Counted from the stretch's first letter, positions 1 to 5,769 are shown. The stretch: DNA of 6,858 bases from Mariprofundaceae bacterium (GCA_030950965.1 JAUZQP010000141.1:1-6858); one strand, 5' to 3'. Program-made: numbers and translations. Notes: a model not told the origin generated them from the sequence alone.

Positions 1-160
1 CTGAATTATTCATGAATCGTCGTGATGATTGCGTAGAACCTTTGTTTGCAACGGATGCCTTGTCGGGAGTAGCGTACCCATGGATACGCTCGACTGACAA
101 GGTGTTCGTTGCGGATAAAGGGGCAAGCAAGGGCGCGACAGTATTTGTGAATAATTCAGG
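1..160. mobile_element. MITE-like palindromic element with terminal inverted repeats
   Basis: No convincing gene lies here. The first 17 bases pair with 143-159. The outer 12 (CTGAATTATTCA at 1-12, its exact reverse complement at 148-159) are identical, and the right end continues with G160, so the left end probably begins one base outside the window. Moving inward, 19-24 pair with 134-139, 29-32 with 127-130, 39-66 with 94-121 (28 uninterrupted columns) and 71-76 with 85-90, leaving loop 77-84. About 61 pairs form across 160 bases, so the whole unit folds on itself. Terminal inverted repeats, small size, lack of coding capacity and a position beyond the 3' end of an operon fit a MITE or other non-autonomous element. 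The target duplication cannot be checked because the left flank is missing. An IS1380-like parent is only a vague guess from the end sequence. A structured RNA gene is the main alternative. Confidence 0.65.
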
Positions 161-185
161 TTAGGTGCTTTAGCTACCTTCAAAA

Positions 186-245
186 ACCATTATACTGGGT
201 CCCATAAATCGTGATGATTGCTGTCGAAATAGGCATTATAATGGT
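186..245 (-). terminator. weak terminator-like inverted repeat downstream of the LysR gene
   Basis: ACCATTATA at 186-194 and TATAATGGT at 237-245 are perfect 9-bp inverted repeats separated by 42 bases. Read on the minus strand, the second arm runs directly into five T residues (186-182), 43 nt after the stop codon of the LysR-type gene. That arrangement suits the end of the minus-strand operon. The stem is AT-rich and the loop long, so it would be a weak intrinsic terminator. The arms also contain TATAAT-type -10 boxes, but I see no good -35 at proper spacing on either strand. The spacer holds a 12-base repeat (210-221) of 21-32 in the adjacent element. Confidence 0.3.
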
Positions 246-287
246 CGCTGGACAAGTGTAATGGGGATATTGTTTGTTGTGGGTGAC

Positions 288-1199
288 TTACAACTTCGGT
301 AGATGAATCAATGACTCGGCATGATCAAGCACGAATTGACAAAAAGCTTGTGCTACAGGCGTAAAACGTTTCCCCTCTTTATGAACAATGTACCAATGGC
401 GTACAATAGGGAATGCTTCGATGTTCAACACGACCAATCGCTTGAGCTTTAACTCCATCTCTAACGTGTGCGCTGACACAATACCCAGGCCTAATTCTGC
501 CATCACCGCCTGTTTGATCGCCTCCACACGGTTCATCTCTACACCTGCATGCAGGTGTAAACCATGTTCGGCAAAAAAAAACTCAGCGGCTCGGCGCGTT
601 CCAGACCCTGATTCACGGACGATGAAACGGGAATCACCAAGCTCTTGCAGGGGAATATGCTGGCGATAGGCAAACGGATGCGAGGGGTGAGCAATCACCA
701 CCAACGGATTCGCCATAAATGGCTTTCCCAGCAATTGATGTCCTTCAGGTGGCGCGCCCATGATGACCATGTCGGCACTGTGTGCATCGAGCGCACCCAA
801 CAAGCCCTGACGATTGGTGGCTGATAGTTGAATATCCACCTGCGGGTATTGGCGATGGAAGGCGGCAATCAGTTGCGGCGCAAAATAATTCGCCGTGGCC
901 GCCATCGTAAGATGCAATCGGCCATGTTGAATCCCGCGCATGGCTGCCATGATTTGCTCTGTTTGCCTGATTTGTTCATGCACTTGCTGCGCACAATGCA
1001 GCAACTCTACGCCTGCCTCAGTCAATACCATGAGCTTTCCCTGCCGCTCAAACAATGCTAACTCAATGCTGGCTTCCAATTGTTTGACCTGCATGGAAAT
1101 AGCTGGTTGCGTCATGTGCAACAGCTTGGCCGCACGAGAGAAGCTGTGCGCTTGGGCAATAGCCTCGATAATTTTTAGCTGTTTCAGCGAGACGCGCAT
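288..1199 (-). CDS. LysR-type transcriptional regulator, CbbR-like
   Basis: This is a cytoplasmic DNA-binding regulator of the LysR family; 303 aa is the usual length. Residues about 3-62 form the winged helix-turn-helix (FSRAAKLLHMTQPAISMQVKQLE region), followed by a linker helix and an effector-binding domain from about 90. The effector domain carries signatures I associate with CbbR, the RuBisCO/Calvin-cycle regulator: ATANYFAPQL, VIMGAPPEG, NPLVVIAHP, RESGSGTR, NRVEAIKQAVMAELGLG and RHWYIVHKEGKR. CbbR proteins are known to sense metabolites such as RuBP, PEP or NADPH. No cbb genes lie in this window, so the target is elsewhere or unknown. The gene is last in the minus-strand operon, 3 nt after the ymdB stop. 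No Shine-Dalgarno is visible, so translation probably depends on coupling to ymdB. It is not divergent from a target, unlike many LysR genes. A T9 tract encodes Phe residues near 207-209, and a 20-bp palindrome lies at 540-559. LysR family is near certain; the CbbR subgroup is likely. Confidence 0.93.
   Translation of the reverse strand: MRVSLKQLKIIEAIAQAHSFSRAAKLLHMTQPAISMQVKQLEASIELALFERQGKLMVLTEAGVELLHCAQQVHEQIRQTEQIMAAMRGIQHGRLHLTMAATANYFAPQLIAAFHRQYPQVDIQLSATNRQGLLGALDAHSADMVIMGAPPEGHQLLGKPFMANPLVVIAHPSHPFAYRQHIPLQELGDSRFIVRESGSGTRRAAEFFFAEHGLHLHAGVEMNRVEAIKQAVMAELGLGIVSAHTLEMELKLKRLVVLNIEAFPIVRHWYIVHKEGKRFTPVAQAFCQFVLDHAESLIHLPKL
540..559. repeat. perfect 20-bp palindrome inside the LysR-type gene
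   Basis: TACACCTGCA is followed immediately by its exact reverse complement TGCAGGTGTA, with no spacer. It encodes the Leu-His-Leu-His-Ala-Gly-Val stretch of the regulator. A perfect 20-bp palindrome is expected by chance well under once in a window of this size. It could be an operator-like site or coincidence of codon choice; nothing else in the sequence decides this. Confidence 0.6.
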
Positions 1200-1202
1200 A
1201 AA

Positions 1203-2000
1203 TTAGCTGTTGGGTGGAATATGAATGCGTTTAATTTCCAGCGTTTTACCACTATTCACATCGACTTTTAGCAGCGTAGCAAATACGCTGCCGCCACGCT
1301 CCACGACTTCAAAACGTTGTGGTAAGCCTTTGACTAAACGACACAAACCAGGATCTATTTTATTACCGATAATCGATTGATACGAGCCAGTCATGCCAAT
1401 ATCGGTTTGGTAGGCAGTGCCACTGGTATGGATAATTTCATCACAGGTGGGAATATGGGTATGCGTGCCATAGACAAAACTGACCTGCCCATCCAAATAC
1501 CAGCCCATACCCATTTTTTCGCTGCTCGCCTCTGCGTGCATGTCCAACAAGATGATTTTAACATCACGGGGGATCTCTTGCAGTGCTTGGTCGGCAGCAG
1601 CATAGGGGGAATCCCAACTGCCCATAAAGACCTGACCAATAACGTTGATGACTGCCACAGGAATACCTGCTGCGGTCTCCTGAATCGTCCACCCACGACC
1701 TGGTGCGTGGGAAGAGAAATTCGCAGGGCGAACAAAACGGTCGTCTTGGTCAATCTGTTTAAGGAAGTCGCGCTGATCCCAGCAATGGTTGCCGTTGGTC
1801 AACACATTGATCCCCAACTTGAACATCTCCTTTGCCGTAGGCGGTGTAACACCGCGACCAGAGGCTAAGTTTTCACCATTGGCAACAATGAAATCAATCA
1901 AATGATGATCCACCAAGCGAGGGATATGGTTCTGTAGGGCTTGGCGACCAGCACGACCGACAATATCACCGACCACCAAAATATTAATACTCTCAGACAC
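1203..2000 (-). CDS. ymdB: YmdB-family metallophosphoesterase (2',3'-cyclic-nucleotide phosphodiesterase type)
   Basis: This is a calcineurin-like di-metal phosphoesterase of the YmdB/TIGR00282 family. The Bacillus subtilis member hydrolyses 2',3'-cyclic nucleotides and affects biofilm and motility decisions. With the GTG start, metal and catalytic residues fall in order: GDIVG (D12), NGEN (E43, N44), GNHCWD (N71, H72), MHAEASSEK (H155) and GTHTHIPTCD (H180, H182). All expected ligands are present, so the enzyme should be active. I chose GTG at 2000 because AAGGA (2008-2012) sits 7 nt upstream, the product is then 265 aa (B. subtilis YmdB is about 264), and homology begins at once with INILVVGDIVG. 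An in-frame extension to ATG 2054 would add 18 residues lying inside ygfA and unlike the family. The start overlaps the ygfA stop by 8 nt (GTGTCTGA), indicating translational coupling. No signal peptide is seen, so it is cytoplasmic. The physiological substrate in this organism is unknown. Confidence 0.93.
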   Translation of the reverse strand: MSESINILVVGDIVGRAGRQALQNHIPRLVDHHLIDFIVANGENLASGRGVTPPTAKEMFKLGINVLTNGNHCWDQRDFLKQIDQDDRFVRPANFSSHAPGRGWTIQETAAGIPVAVINVIGQVFMGSWDSPYAAADQALQEIPRDVKIILLDMHAEASSEKMGMGWYLDGQVSFVYGTHTHIPTCDEIIHTSGTAYQTDIGMTGSYQSIIGNKIDPGLCRLVKGLPQRFEVVERGGSVFATLLKVDVNSGKTLEIKRIHIPPNS

Positions 2001-2556
2001 GAATGAATCCTTTTTCTGTAATAATGCCATCCAGCGGCTCATCATGTGCTTCAACGGGTAAATCAGCGACCTCTTGGCAAGAAAAAGCCAGCCCTAAACA
2101 ACCGCGAATCGATGAACGGTGCGCCGCTAACCAACGATCAAAATAACCTTTACCCATACCGATGCGATGCCCTTGGCGATTAAAGCCGAGTAAAGGGCAG
2201 AGCAACCAATCATTTTCACCAGCCTGCCACGGCGCGCCACCTGTAGGTTCAAACAAACCATGATCCGCCGCTTGCCACGTGCTGCTGTGGGCATCGAACC
2301 ACGTCATTTCATGCCCTTCGTTACACACAGGGGCATAAACGCGCCAAGGCACTGCGCCAGCCTCATGCCACGCAGTAGTGACCACTTCGCTGGCGATCGA
2401 ACGGTACAACAGGACTGATTCTGCCTGCTGCTGTTGCAAGTAAACAGATGCCTGCGCCATAATCTGCGCCGAATACTGTTGCCGCATGGTAACATCGAGT
2501 GCTTTGCGACGCGCAAAAAGCTGTTGGCGCAAAGCTGTTTTGTGCGATAAAAGCAT
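1993..2556 (-). CDS. ygfA: 5-formyltetrahydrofolate cyclo-ligase
   Basis: The enzyme converts 5-formyl-THF (folinate) to 5,10-methenyl-THF with ATP, returning an inhibitory folate storage form to one-carbon metabolism in the cytosol. At 187 aa it has the normal length. Family signatures are visible: N-terminal basic RxxLxxRRKAL helix (10-20), S56-E57 followed by V-x-T, FEP at 102-104, the nucleotide/substrate loop G124-F-N-R-x-G-x-R-x-G-M-G-K-G-Y-F-D-R141, and the C-terminal EVADLPVEAHDEPLDGIITE strand. ATG 2556 is preceded by AAGGGG about 7 nt upstream, supporting this start. In many gammaproteobacteria ygfA follows the 6S RNA gene; here only 48 nt separate it from the upstream reading frame and no 6S-like sequence is seen. 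It overlaps ymdB by 8 nt at its 3' end. Confidence 0.95.
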   Translation of the reverse strand: MLLSHKTALRQQLFARRKALDVTMRQQYSAQIMAQASVYLQQQQAESVLLYRSIASEVVTTAWHEAGAVPWRVYAPVCNEGHEMTWFDAHSSTWQAADHGLFEPTGGAPWQAGENDWLLCPLLGFNRQGHRIGMGKGYFDRWLAAHRSSIRGCLGLAFSCQEVADLPVEAHDEPLDGIITEKGFIRV

Positions 2557-2570
2557 GATGAGCCCCTTAG

Positions 2571-2592
2571 CATGGCAAATAAAAGCGCCATG
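2571..2592 (-). other. small hairpin before ygfA
   Basis: CATGGC (2571-2576) and GCCATG (2587-2592) form a 6-bp stem with a 10-base AT-rich loop in the 48-nt gap between the small upstream reading frame and ygfA, just ahead of the ygfA Shine-Dalgarno. There is no following T-run, so it is not an intrinsic terminator. It may be an mRNA processing or translation-modulating structure, or chance. Confidence 0.25.
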
Positions 2593-2604
2593 ATAACCAA
2601 CAGT

Positions 2605-2833
2605 TCAACGTTCCACCACCCAACGATTATTGACCCACGCGCCTTTCTCATTCAATAACACCTTACCAATGAGCCACAGGCAAAAATCTGGGTGGATGAG
2701 TTGCCATCCTACTTCGCGTTCATTTTCGAGGAAGAACGAGATGCATGCTGTTTCCATGGAACGAATTTTTACTTGGAAATAGGTCGAAGTGGGAAGAAAA
2801 TCGCCGTTCACAATTTTTGCAAGTGACCTGCAT
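2605..2833 (-). pseudogene. small unrecognised gene with an apparent 1-nt frameshift
   Basis: A strong start site lies 11 nt after the MFS stop: AGGAG at 2839-2843, 5 nt before ATG 2833. That frame gives only 37 residues beginning MQVTCKNCERRF and stops at 2720. A different frame, open from a TAG at 2836-2838 to a TGA at 2605, encodes a much more protein-like stretch of 68 residues (from GTG 2811: NGDFLPTSTYFQVKIRS, then REVGWQLIHPDF, then AWVNNRWVVER), but has no Shine-Dalgarno of its own. Removing one A from the A5 run (2814-2818) joins the good start to this long frame and gives about 75 aa. The span is 229 nt, one more than a multiple of three. I read it as a small co-transcribed gene with a frameshift from mutation, sequencing error or slippage. 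Alternatives are a genuine 37-aa CxxC peptide or a weak GTG start. I do not recognise the protein family; no membrane segment or signal peptide is evident. Confidence 0.45.
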
Positions 2834-2838
2834 AGCTA

Positions 2839-2843
2839 CTCCT
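2839..2843 (-). promoter_or_regulatory. Shine-Dalgarno for the small gene after the MFS transporter
   Basis: AGGAG on the minus strand is 5 nt before ATG 2833 and begins 1 nt after the MFS stop codon. It is the best ribosome-binding site in this operon and is the reason to place the start of the small gene at 2833 rather than at the unsupported GTG 2811. Confidence 0.6.
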
Positions 2844-2844
2844 A

Positions 2845-3999
2845 TCAAAAAATGTGTGTATCTGCCTTGCTGGCAGGTTGACGATACAGCCATGCCCCAA
2901 GCAGGGCAATGATGGATGAACTTAATAACGCAGCACGAATATCGATTACCTGCACTAGCCAGCCTGCTAGCATGACTCCTGACATACCACCAAGCCCAAA
3001 CGTCATCGCGCCCAACCAACCTTGAGCTGAGGCTTGGCGTGATGGTGCTACCATGCGGTTCATCGCTGTGATGCTGCTGATGTGAAATGCTCCAAACGTA
3101 GCGGCGTGAAATAATTGCCACAGCAACAGCCACCACCATGCCTCGCTGTAGGCAATGCCCAACCAACGGACTGCTGCCAATACAAAGCAGATATGCAAAC
3201 AGAGGGCTAGCGAACAGCGTTGCAACCAATGACCAGCCCATGCCATAAGTATAATTTCTGCAACCACGGATACCACCCAAAAAAGGCTGACCCATTGCGC
3301 TTGGTAGCCGATGTGTATGAGATACAGGCTAAAAAAAGCGTAGTAAGCACCGTGAGAGCATTGCATGAGTAGGCCAGCCAGCATGAGGCGGTGTGTTTCT
3401 CGCGAATGCGGCAAGGGCGCATCGTCACTGGGGTGGTGGGTAAATACTGGCATACGCTGGAACGTGACCGAGCTGATCGCCAAGGCAATCATCAAGCCTG
3501 CCATAATCCACGGTAAGATGAGCATGCGTTCACCTGCTAAATAGCTGCCTGCCAGCAAGGAACTCACGATAAACCCTACCGAGCCCCATAAACGTATGCG
3601 AGAATAATGGGTGTGATTCGCTTCTGCTATACGAATCGTCAAACTGTCGGCTGGTGCTAAGATCCCCGACCATAATAGGGCAAATAGTAACACTAAGAGC
3701 GCGAAGACGGGCAAGTATGTGGCAGCACTATTCAGCGGAAGCAGCGCCATGGCTGCCACCAGCGAAGACAAACACAAGATGATCGCAGGGTTGTATTGTC
3801 GCTGTTCCAACCAATAGCCAAACAGGGGGGGGGCAAAAATGCGAGCCGCAGAAATCAATGCGATGATTAAGCCGATGGTGAACGCTTCCATCTGTAATGA
3901 TGCCAGATAGACAGGGAAAAAAGGCAATACCAAACCCATTACAGCAAAATAAAAAAAATAAAACAGGCGCGCTGTATGCAAGGTTCGGGAAGCAGTCAT
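2845..3999 (-). CDS. MFS permease of the HcaT / 3-phenylpropionate transporter-like (PPP) family
   Basis: This is an inner-membrane major facilitator protein, 384 aa (E. coli HcaT is about 379), with roughly twelve hydrophobic segments. Family-like signatures are YFFYFAVMGLVLPFFPVYL in TM1, RIFAPPLFGYWLEQR at the TM2-TM3 motif-A region, RLWGSVGFIVSSLLAG (about 135-150), GAYYAFFSLYLIHIGY, VVSVVAEIILM and AVRWLGIAYSE followed by FHAATFGAFH. These closely recall HcaT and the MFS_1_like group. The substrate cannot be read from sequence; aromatic acid uptake is the HcaT precedent only. ATG 3999 follows an in-frame TAG 9 nt upstream and no clear Shine-Dalgarno is seen. It is the first gene of the minus-strand operon. 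A C9 tract (3825-3833, residues 56-59, Ala-Pro-Pro-Leu) and a T8 tract (3951-3958) near the 5' end are potential slippage sites; the frame is intact here. Confidence 0.9.
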   Translation of the reverse strand: MTASRTLHTARLFYFFYFAVMGLVLPFFPVYLASLQMEAFTIGLIIALISAARIFAPPLFGYWLEQRQYNPAIILCLSSLVAAMALLPLNSAATYLPVFALLVLLFALLWSGILAPADSLTIRIAEANHTHYSRIRLWGSVGFIVSSLLAGSYLAGERMLILPWIMAGLMIALAISSVTFQRMPVFTHHPSDDAPLPHSRETHRLMLAGLLMQCSHGAYYAFFSLYLIHIGYQAQWVSLFWVVSVVAEIILMAWAGHWLQRCSLALCLHICFVLAAVRWLGIAYSEAWWWLLLWQLFHAATFGAFHISSITAMNRMVAPSRQASAQGWLGAMTFGLGGMSGVMLAGWLVQVIDIRAALLSSSIIALLGAWLYRQPASKADTHIF

Positions 4000-4174
4000 G
4001 GATGCAGGCTAAGCTATCGTTGCTGAATGGCAAAAGTTAGCACAAACCGCACGATTTTTTGCTTGAATGAGGATTTGGTAACGCGCTTTGCTTGCAGGAT
4101 AGGCATTCTTCCGCAGAATTAGCGCGGAACGAGTTATTACGCTGAATTATTCAGGGTGCATCAGGGGGGATTCC
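4000..4174. promoter_or_regulatory. divergent intergenic region between the two operons
   Basis: This 175-bp gap separates the divergent MFS and SDR genes and should hold both operon promoters. I find no strong sigma-70 pair. The best plus-strand guess is TTGCAG (4092-4097) with CAGAAT (4114-4119) at 16-bp spacing; on the minus strand nothing convincing is seen. A 13-bp near-palindrome (4142-4154) lies 20 bp upstream of the SDR start. The A-G6-A run at 4163-4170 is the likely ribosome-binding site for ATG 4175. Confidence 0.35.
4142..4154. repeat. 13-bp near-palindrome matching the terminal repeat of the 1-160 element
   Basis: CTGAATTATTCAG is palindromic apart from its centre base, and its first 12 bases are identical to 1-12 and to the reverse complement of 148-159. 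Flanking bases do not resemble the element. It could be a solo end, an excision scar, or an operator near the SDR promoter. Confidence 0.45.
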
Positions 4175-5125
4175 ATGGCGAAAAATATTTGTGTGATTGG
4201 CGGCAGCGGTTTTGTAGGGCGCTCCATTGTACGGCAGGCGTTAGCTGAAGGTCATCAAGTGCGGATTGCTTGTCGTCATCCAGAGCATGCCCGTCATTTG
4301 CAGGTCGATGGTGCCGATACCAAGCAAGTCGATATTTGCATGGGCAAAGGGCTGGATGTTGCGCTGGAAGGCATGGATTGCGTCATTAACCTCGTCGGCG
4401 TGTTGTTTGAACGCGGTCGCTACAGCTTTAGTGAAGCGCATGTTGAGGGTACGAAGCGGATACTCCATGCTTGCACACAAGCGGGGGTCACACGCTATAT
4501 TCACATGTCCGCATTAGGCGCAGCAAGTGATAATCCCAGTGATTATGGACGCACCAAACACGCGGCTGAGCAAATGGTTCGAGATAGTGATTTAGACTGG
4601 ACGATCATCCGTCCGTCAGTCATTTTTGGTCGTGAGGATGATTTTTTTAACAAATTGGATGCGATGTCCCGTTTGCTGCCAGTATTCCCTGTGATTGCTG
4701 GTGCTACCTGCTTTCAGCCTGTGTGGGTGGAGGATGTAGCACGCGCCTTTGTTCAAAGTGTTAGCGACAAGGCGACCGTGAAGCAAAGTTTTGACCTTGG
4801 TGGACCGCGTGCTTATGCATTCAAAGATTTGGTGCAACTATTGCTCGATGCGAGAGGCCGCTCGCGTTTGTGCATTCCTGTACCCCATGCTGTGGCAGGT
4901 TTGATGGCGAGCGCATTGCAGTTTTTGCCTGTGCCACCCTTAACGCCCGACCAGTTGGCTATGCTTCAGCAGGATAATATTGTCGCAGGCGATCAGCCAT
5001 TCCCTGCCTGCTTTGGTGAAGCTTCCTCGGTGGAGACAATTTTGCCCACCTACATCAATGGCGGTCGGCCAGCGCGTTTGCAACGGGCGATGAACGACTG
5101 CCGCGAAAACTACCGCAAGCTGTGA
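4175..5125 (+). CDS. NDUFA9-like atypical short-chain dehydrogenase (NAD(P)-binding)
   Basis: This 316-aa Rossmann-fold protein belongs to the extended/atypical SDR group annotated as complex I NDUFA9 subunit family or NAD-dependent epimerase/dehydratase. The glycine motif GGSGFVG is at residues 9-15, with a following R34 typical of NADP-type strand-2 ends. INLVGVLFERG (about 71-81), MSALGA (S112) and Y124-x-x-x-K128 complete the SDR core. The WTIIRPSVIFGREDDFFN block and QPVWVEDVARAF are characteristic of this subgroup. The bacterial proteins have no firmly established reaction; the mitochondrial relative is a structural complex I accessory subunit that binds NADPH. No signal peptide or membrane helix is obvious. 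ATG 4175 has a purine-rich A-G6-A 4 nt upstream. plsY begins 16 nt after the stop, so they are probably co-transcribed, which would fit a membrane-lipid or quinone role but does not prove it. Confidence 0.9.
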   Translation: MAKNICVIGGSGFVGRSIVRQALAEGHQVRIACRHPEHARHLQVDGADTKQVDICMGKGLDVALEGMDCVINLVGVLFERGRYSFSEAHVEGTKRILHACTQAGVTRYIHMSALGAASDNPSDYGRTKHAAEQMVRDSDLDWTIIRPSVIFGREDDFFNKLDAMSRLLPVFPVIAGATCFQPVWVEDVARAFVQSVSDKATVKQSFDLGGPRAYAFKDLVQLLLDARGRSRLCIPVPHAVAGLMASALQFLPVPPLTPDQLAMLQQDNIVAGDQPFPACFGEASSVETILPTYINGGRPARLQRAMNDCRENYRKL

Positions 5126-5141
5126 TGATGGTAACGCGCCT

Positions 5142-5759
5142 ATGACTGTGCTTACGCCAGAGTTTGCACTCTGGATTATCGCCGCCTATTTGCTGGGCGG
5201 TATTCCTTTTGGTCTGTTGTTTAGCAAGGCGTTGTCTAACAAAGACCCACGTGAGCATGGTAGCGGTAATATTGGTGCTACCAATGCCTTGCGCACAGGC
5301 GGTAAAACCGTCGGTATATTGACCTTGTTGGCGGATATCACCAAGGGTGGCGCGCCCGTCGCTTTGGTAGCGTGGCTGTCGCCCCATCAGGAAGTCTTGC
5401 TGGTTAGCGTCGGCTTAGCTGCATTTATGGGGCATATTTTCCCCATTTATCTGCGCTTCCAAGGTGGTAAAGGGGTGGCAACCATGTTTGGTGTGTTGCT
5501 GCCGTGGTTACCGTGGATTGCTATAACGGCTTTTGCGGTGTGGTTGGTGGTATTTTTTAGCACCCGTTACGTGGCACTGGCTTCAATTATTGCGGCGGCG
5601 ATGATTCCCGTACTGGTGTTTGTTAGTCATACTGGCGGCACGCCAACATGGTGGGCCGCGTGGGTCTTGGCACTGTTGGTGTTGATACGTCACGGCAGCA
5701 ATATTCAACGTTTATTGCGCAACGAAGAGCCAAAAACTGGCGGCAAAAAGAGTGAATAG
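5142..5759 (+). CDS. plsY: acyl-phosphate:glycerol-3-phosphate 1-O-acyltransferase PlsY
   Basis: This integral inner-membrane enzyme transfers an acyl group from acyl-phosphate (made by PlsX) to glycerol-3-phosphate, giving lysophosphatidate, the first step of phospholipid synthesis in the PlsX/PlsY route. The 205-aa length is standard. All three catalytic motifs are visible: S41-G-N-I-G-A-T-N-A-L-R51, GHIFPIYLRFQGGKGVAT (98-114, with G108-G-K-G), and R183-H-x-x-N-I-x-R-L-L-x-N-E-E. About five hydrophobic segments surround them (8-28, 55-78, 83-104, 115-140 and 142-182 region). ATG 5142 has only a weak ribosome-binding site. The next gene's Shine-Dalgarno overlaps this stop codon, so the three plus-strand genes form one unit. 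Confidence 0.96.
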   Translation: MTVLTPEFALWIIAAYLLGGIPFGLLFSKALSNKDPREHGSGNIGATNALRTGGKTVGILTLLADITKGGAPVALVAWLSPHQEVLLVSVGLAAFMGHIFPIYLRFQGGKGVATMFGVLLPWLPWIAITAFAVWLVVFFSTRYVALASIIAAAMIPVLVFVSHTGGTPTWWAAWVLALLVLIRHGSNIQRLLRNEEPKTGGKKSE

Positions 5760-5762
5760 GAG
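5758..5762 (+). promoter_or_regulatory. Shine-Dalgarno overlapping the plsY stop codon
   Basis: AGGAG overlaps the TAG stop of plsY and lies 7 nt before ATG 5770. It fixes the start of the LysM protein and implies translational coupling to plsY. Confidence 0.75.
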
Positions 5763-5769
5763 TTTTCCC

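Noticed and set aside
237..242. Perfect TATAAT on the plus strand as a promoter -10
   Set aside because: No acceptable -35 at 15-19 bp, and transcription would run antisense into the LysR gene. The box is part of the inverted repeat.
1377..1868. Long plus-strand open frame opposite ymdB
   Set aside because: Antisense shadow of a gene with all catalytic motifs intact; its translation shows no domain features.
2001..2054. N-terminal extension of YmdB to ATG 2054
   Set aside because: It lies wholly in the ygfA coding region, has no family similarity, and GTG 2000 has a good Shine-Dalgarno and gives the family length.
2557..2840. Possible 6S RNA (ssrS) upstream of ygfA
   Set aside because: ygfA often follows ssrS in gammaproteobacteria, but only 48 nt lie between ygfA and the upstream frame. 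No central-bubble hairpin or closing stem of 6S type could be found.
2720..3295. 191-codon minus-strand frame overlapping the MFS gene
   Set aside because: Most of it is an alternate frame of the MFS gene. Only its last 37 codons could start independently at ATG 2833, and these are treated with the small gene.
4000..4174. Second full copy of the 160-bp element around the 4142 motif
   Set aside because: Sequences flanking the 12-mer do not match either arm of the element, and no second end is present in the gap.
751..5356. Three GGCGCGCC octamers (751, 2231, 5349)
   Set aside because: More than expected by chance, but each encodes Gly-Ala-Pro in frame with preferred codons, so codon usage explains them.
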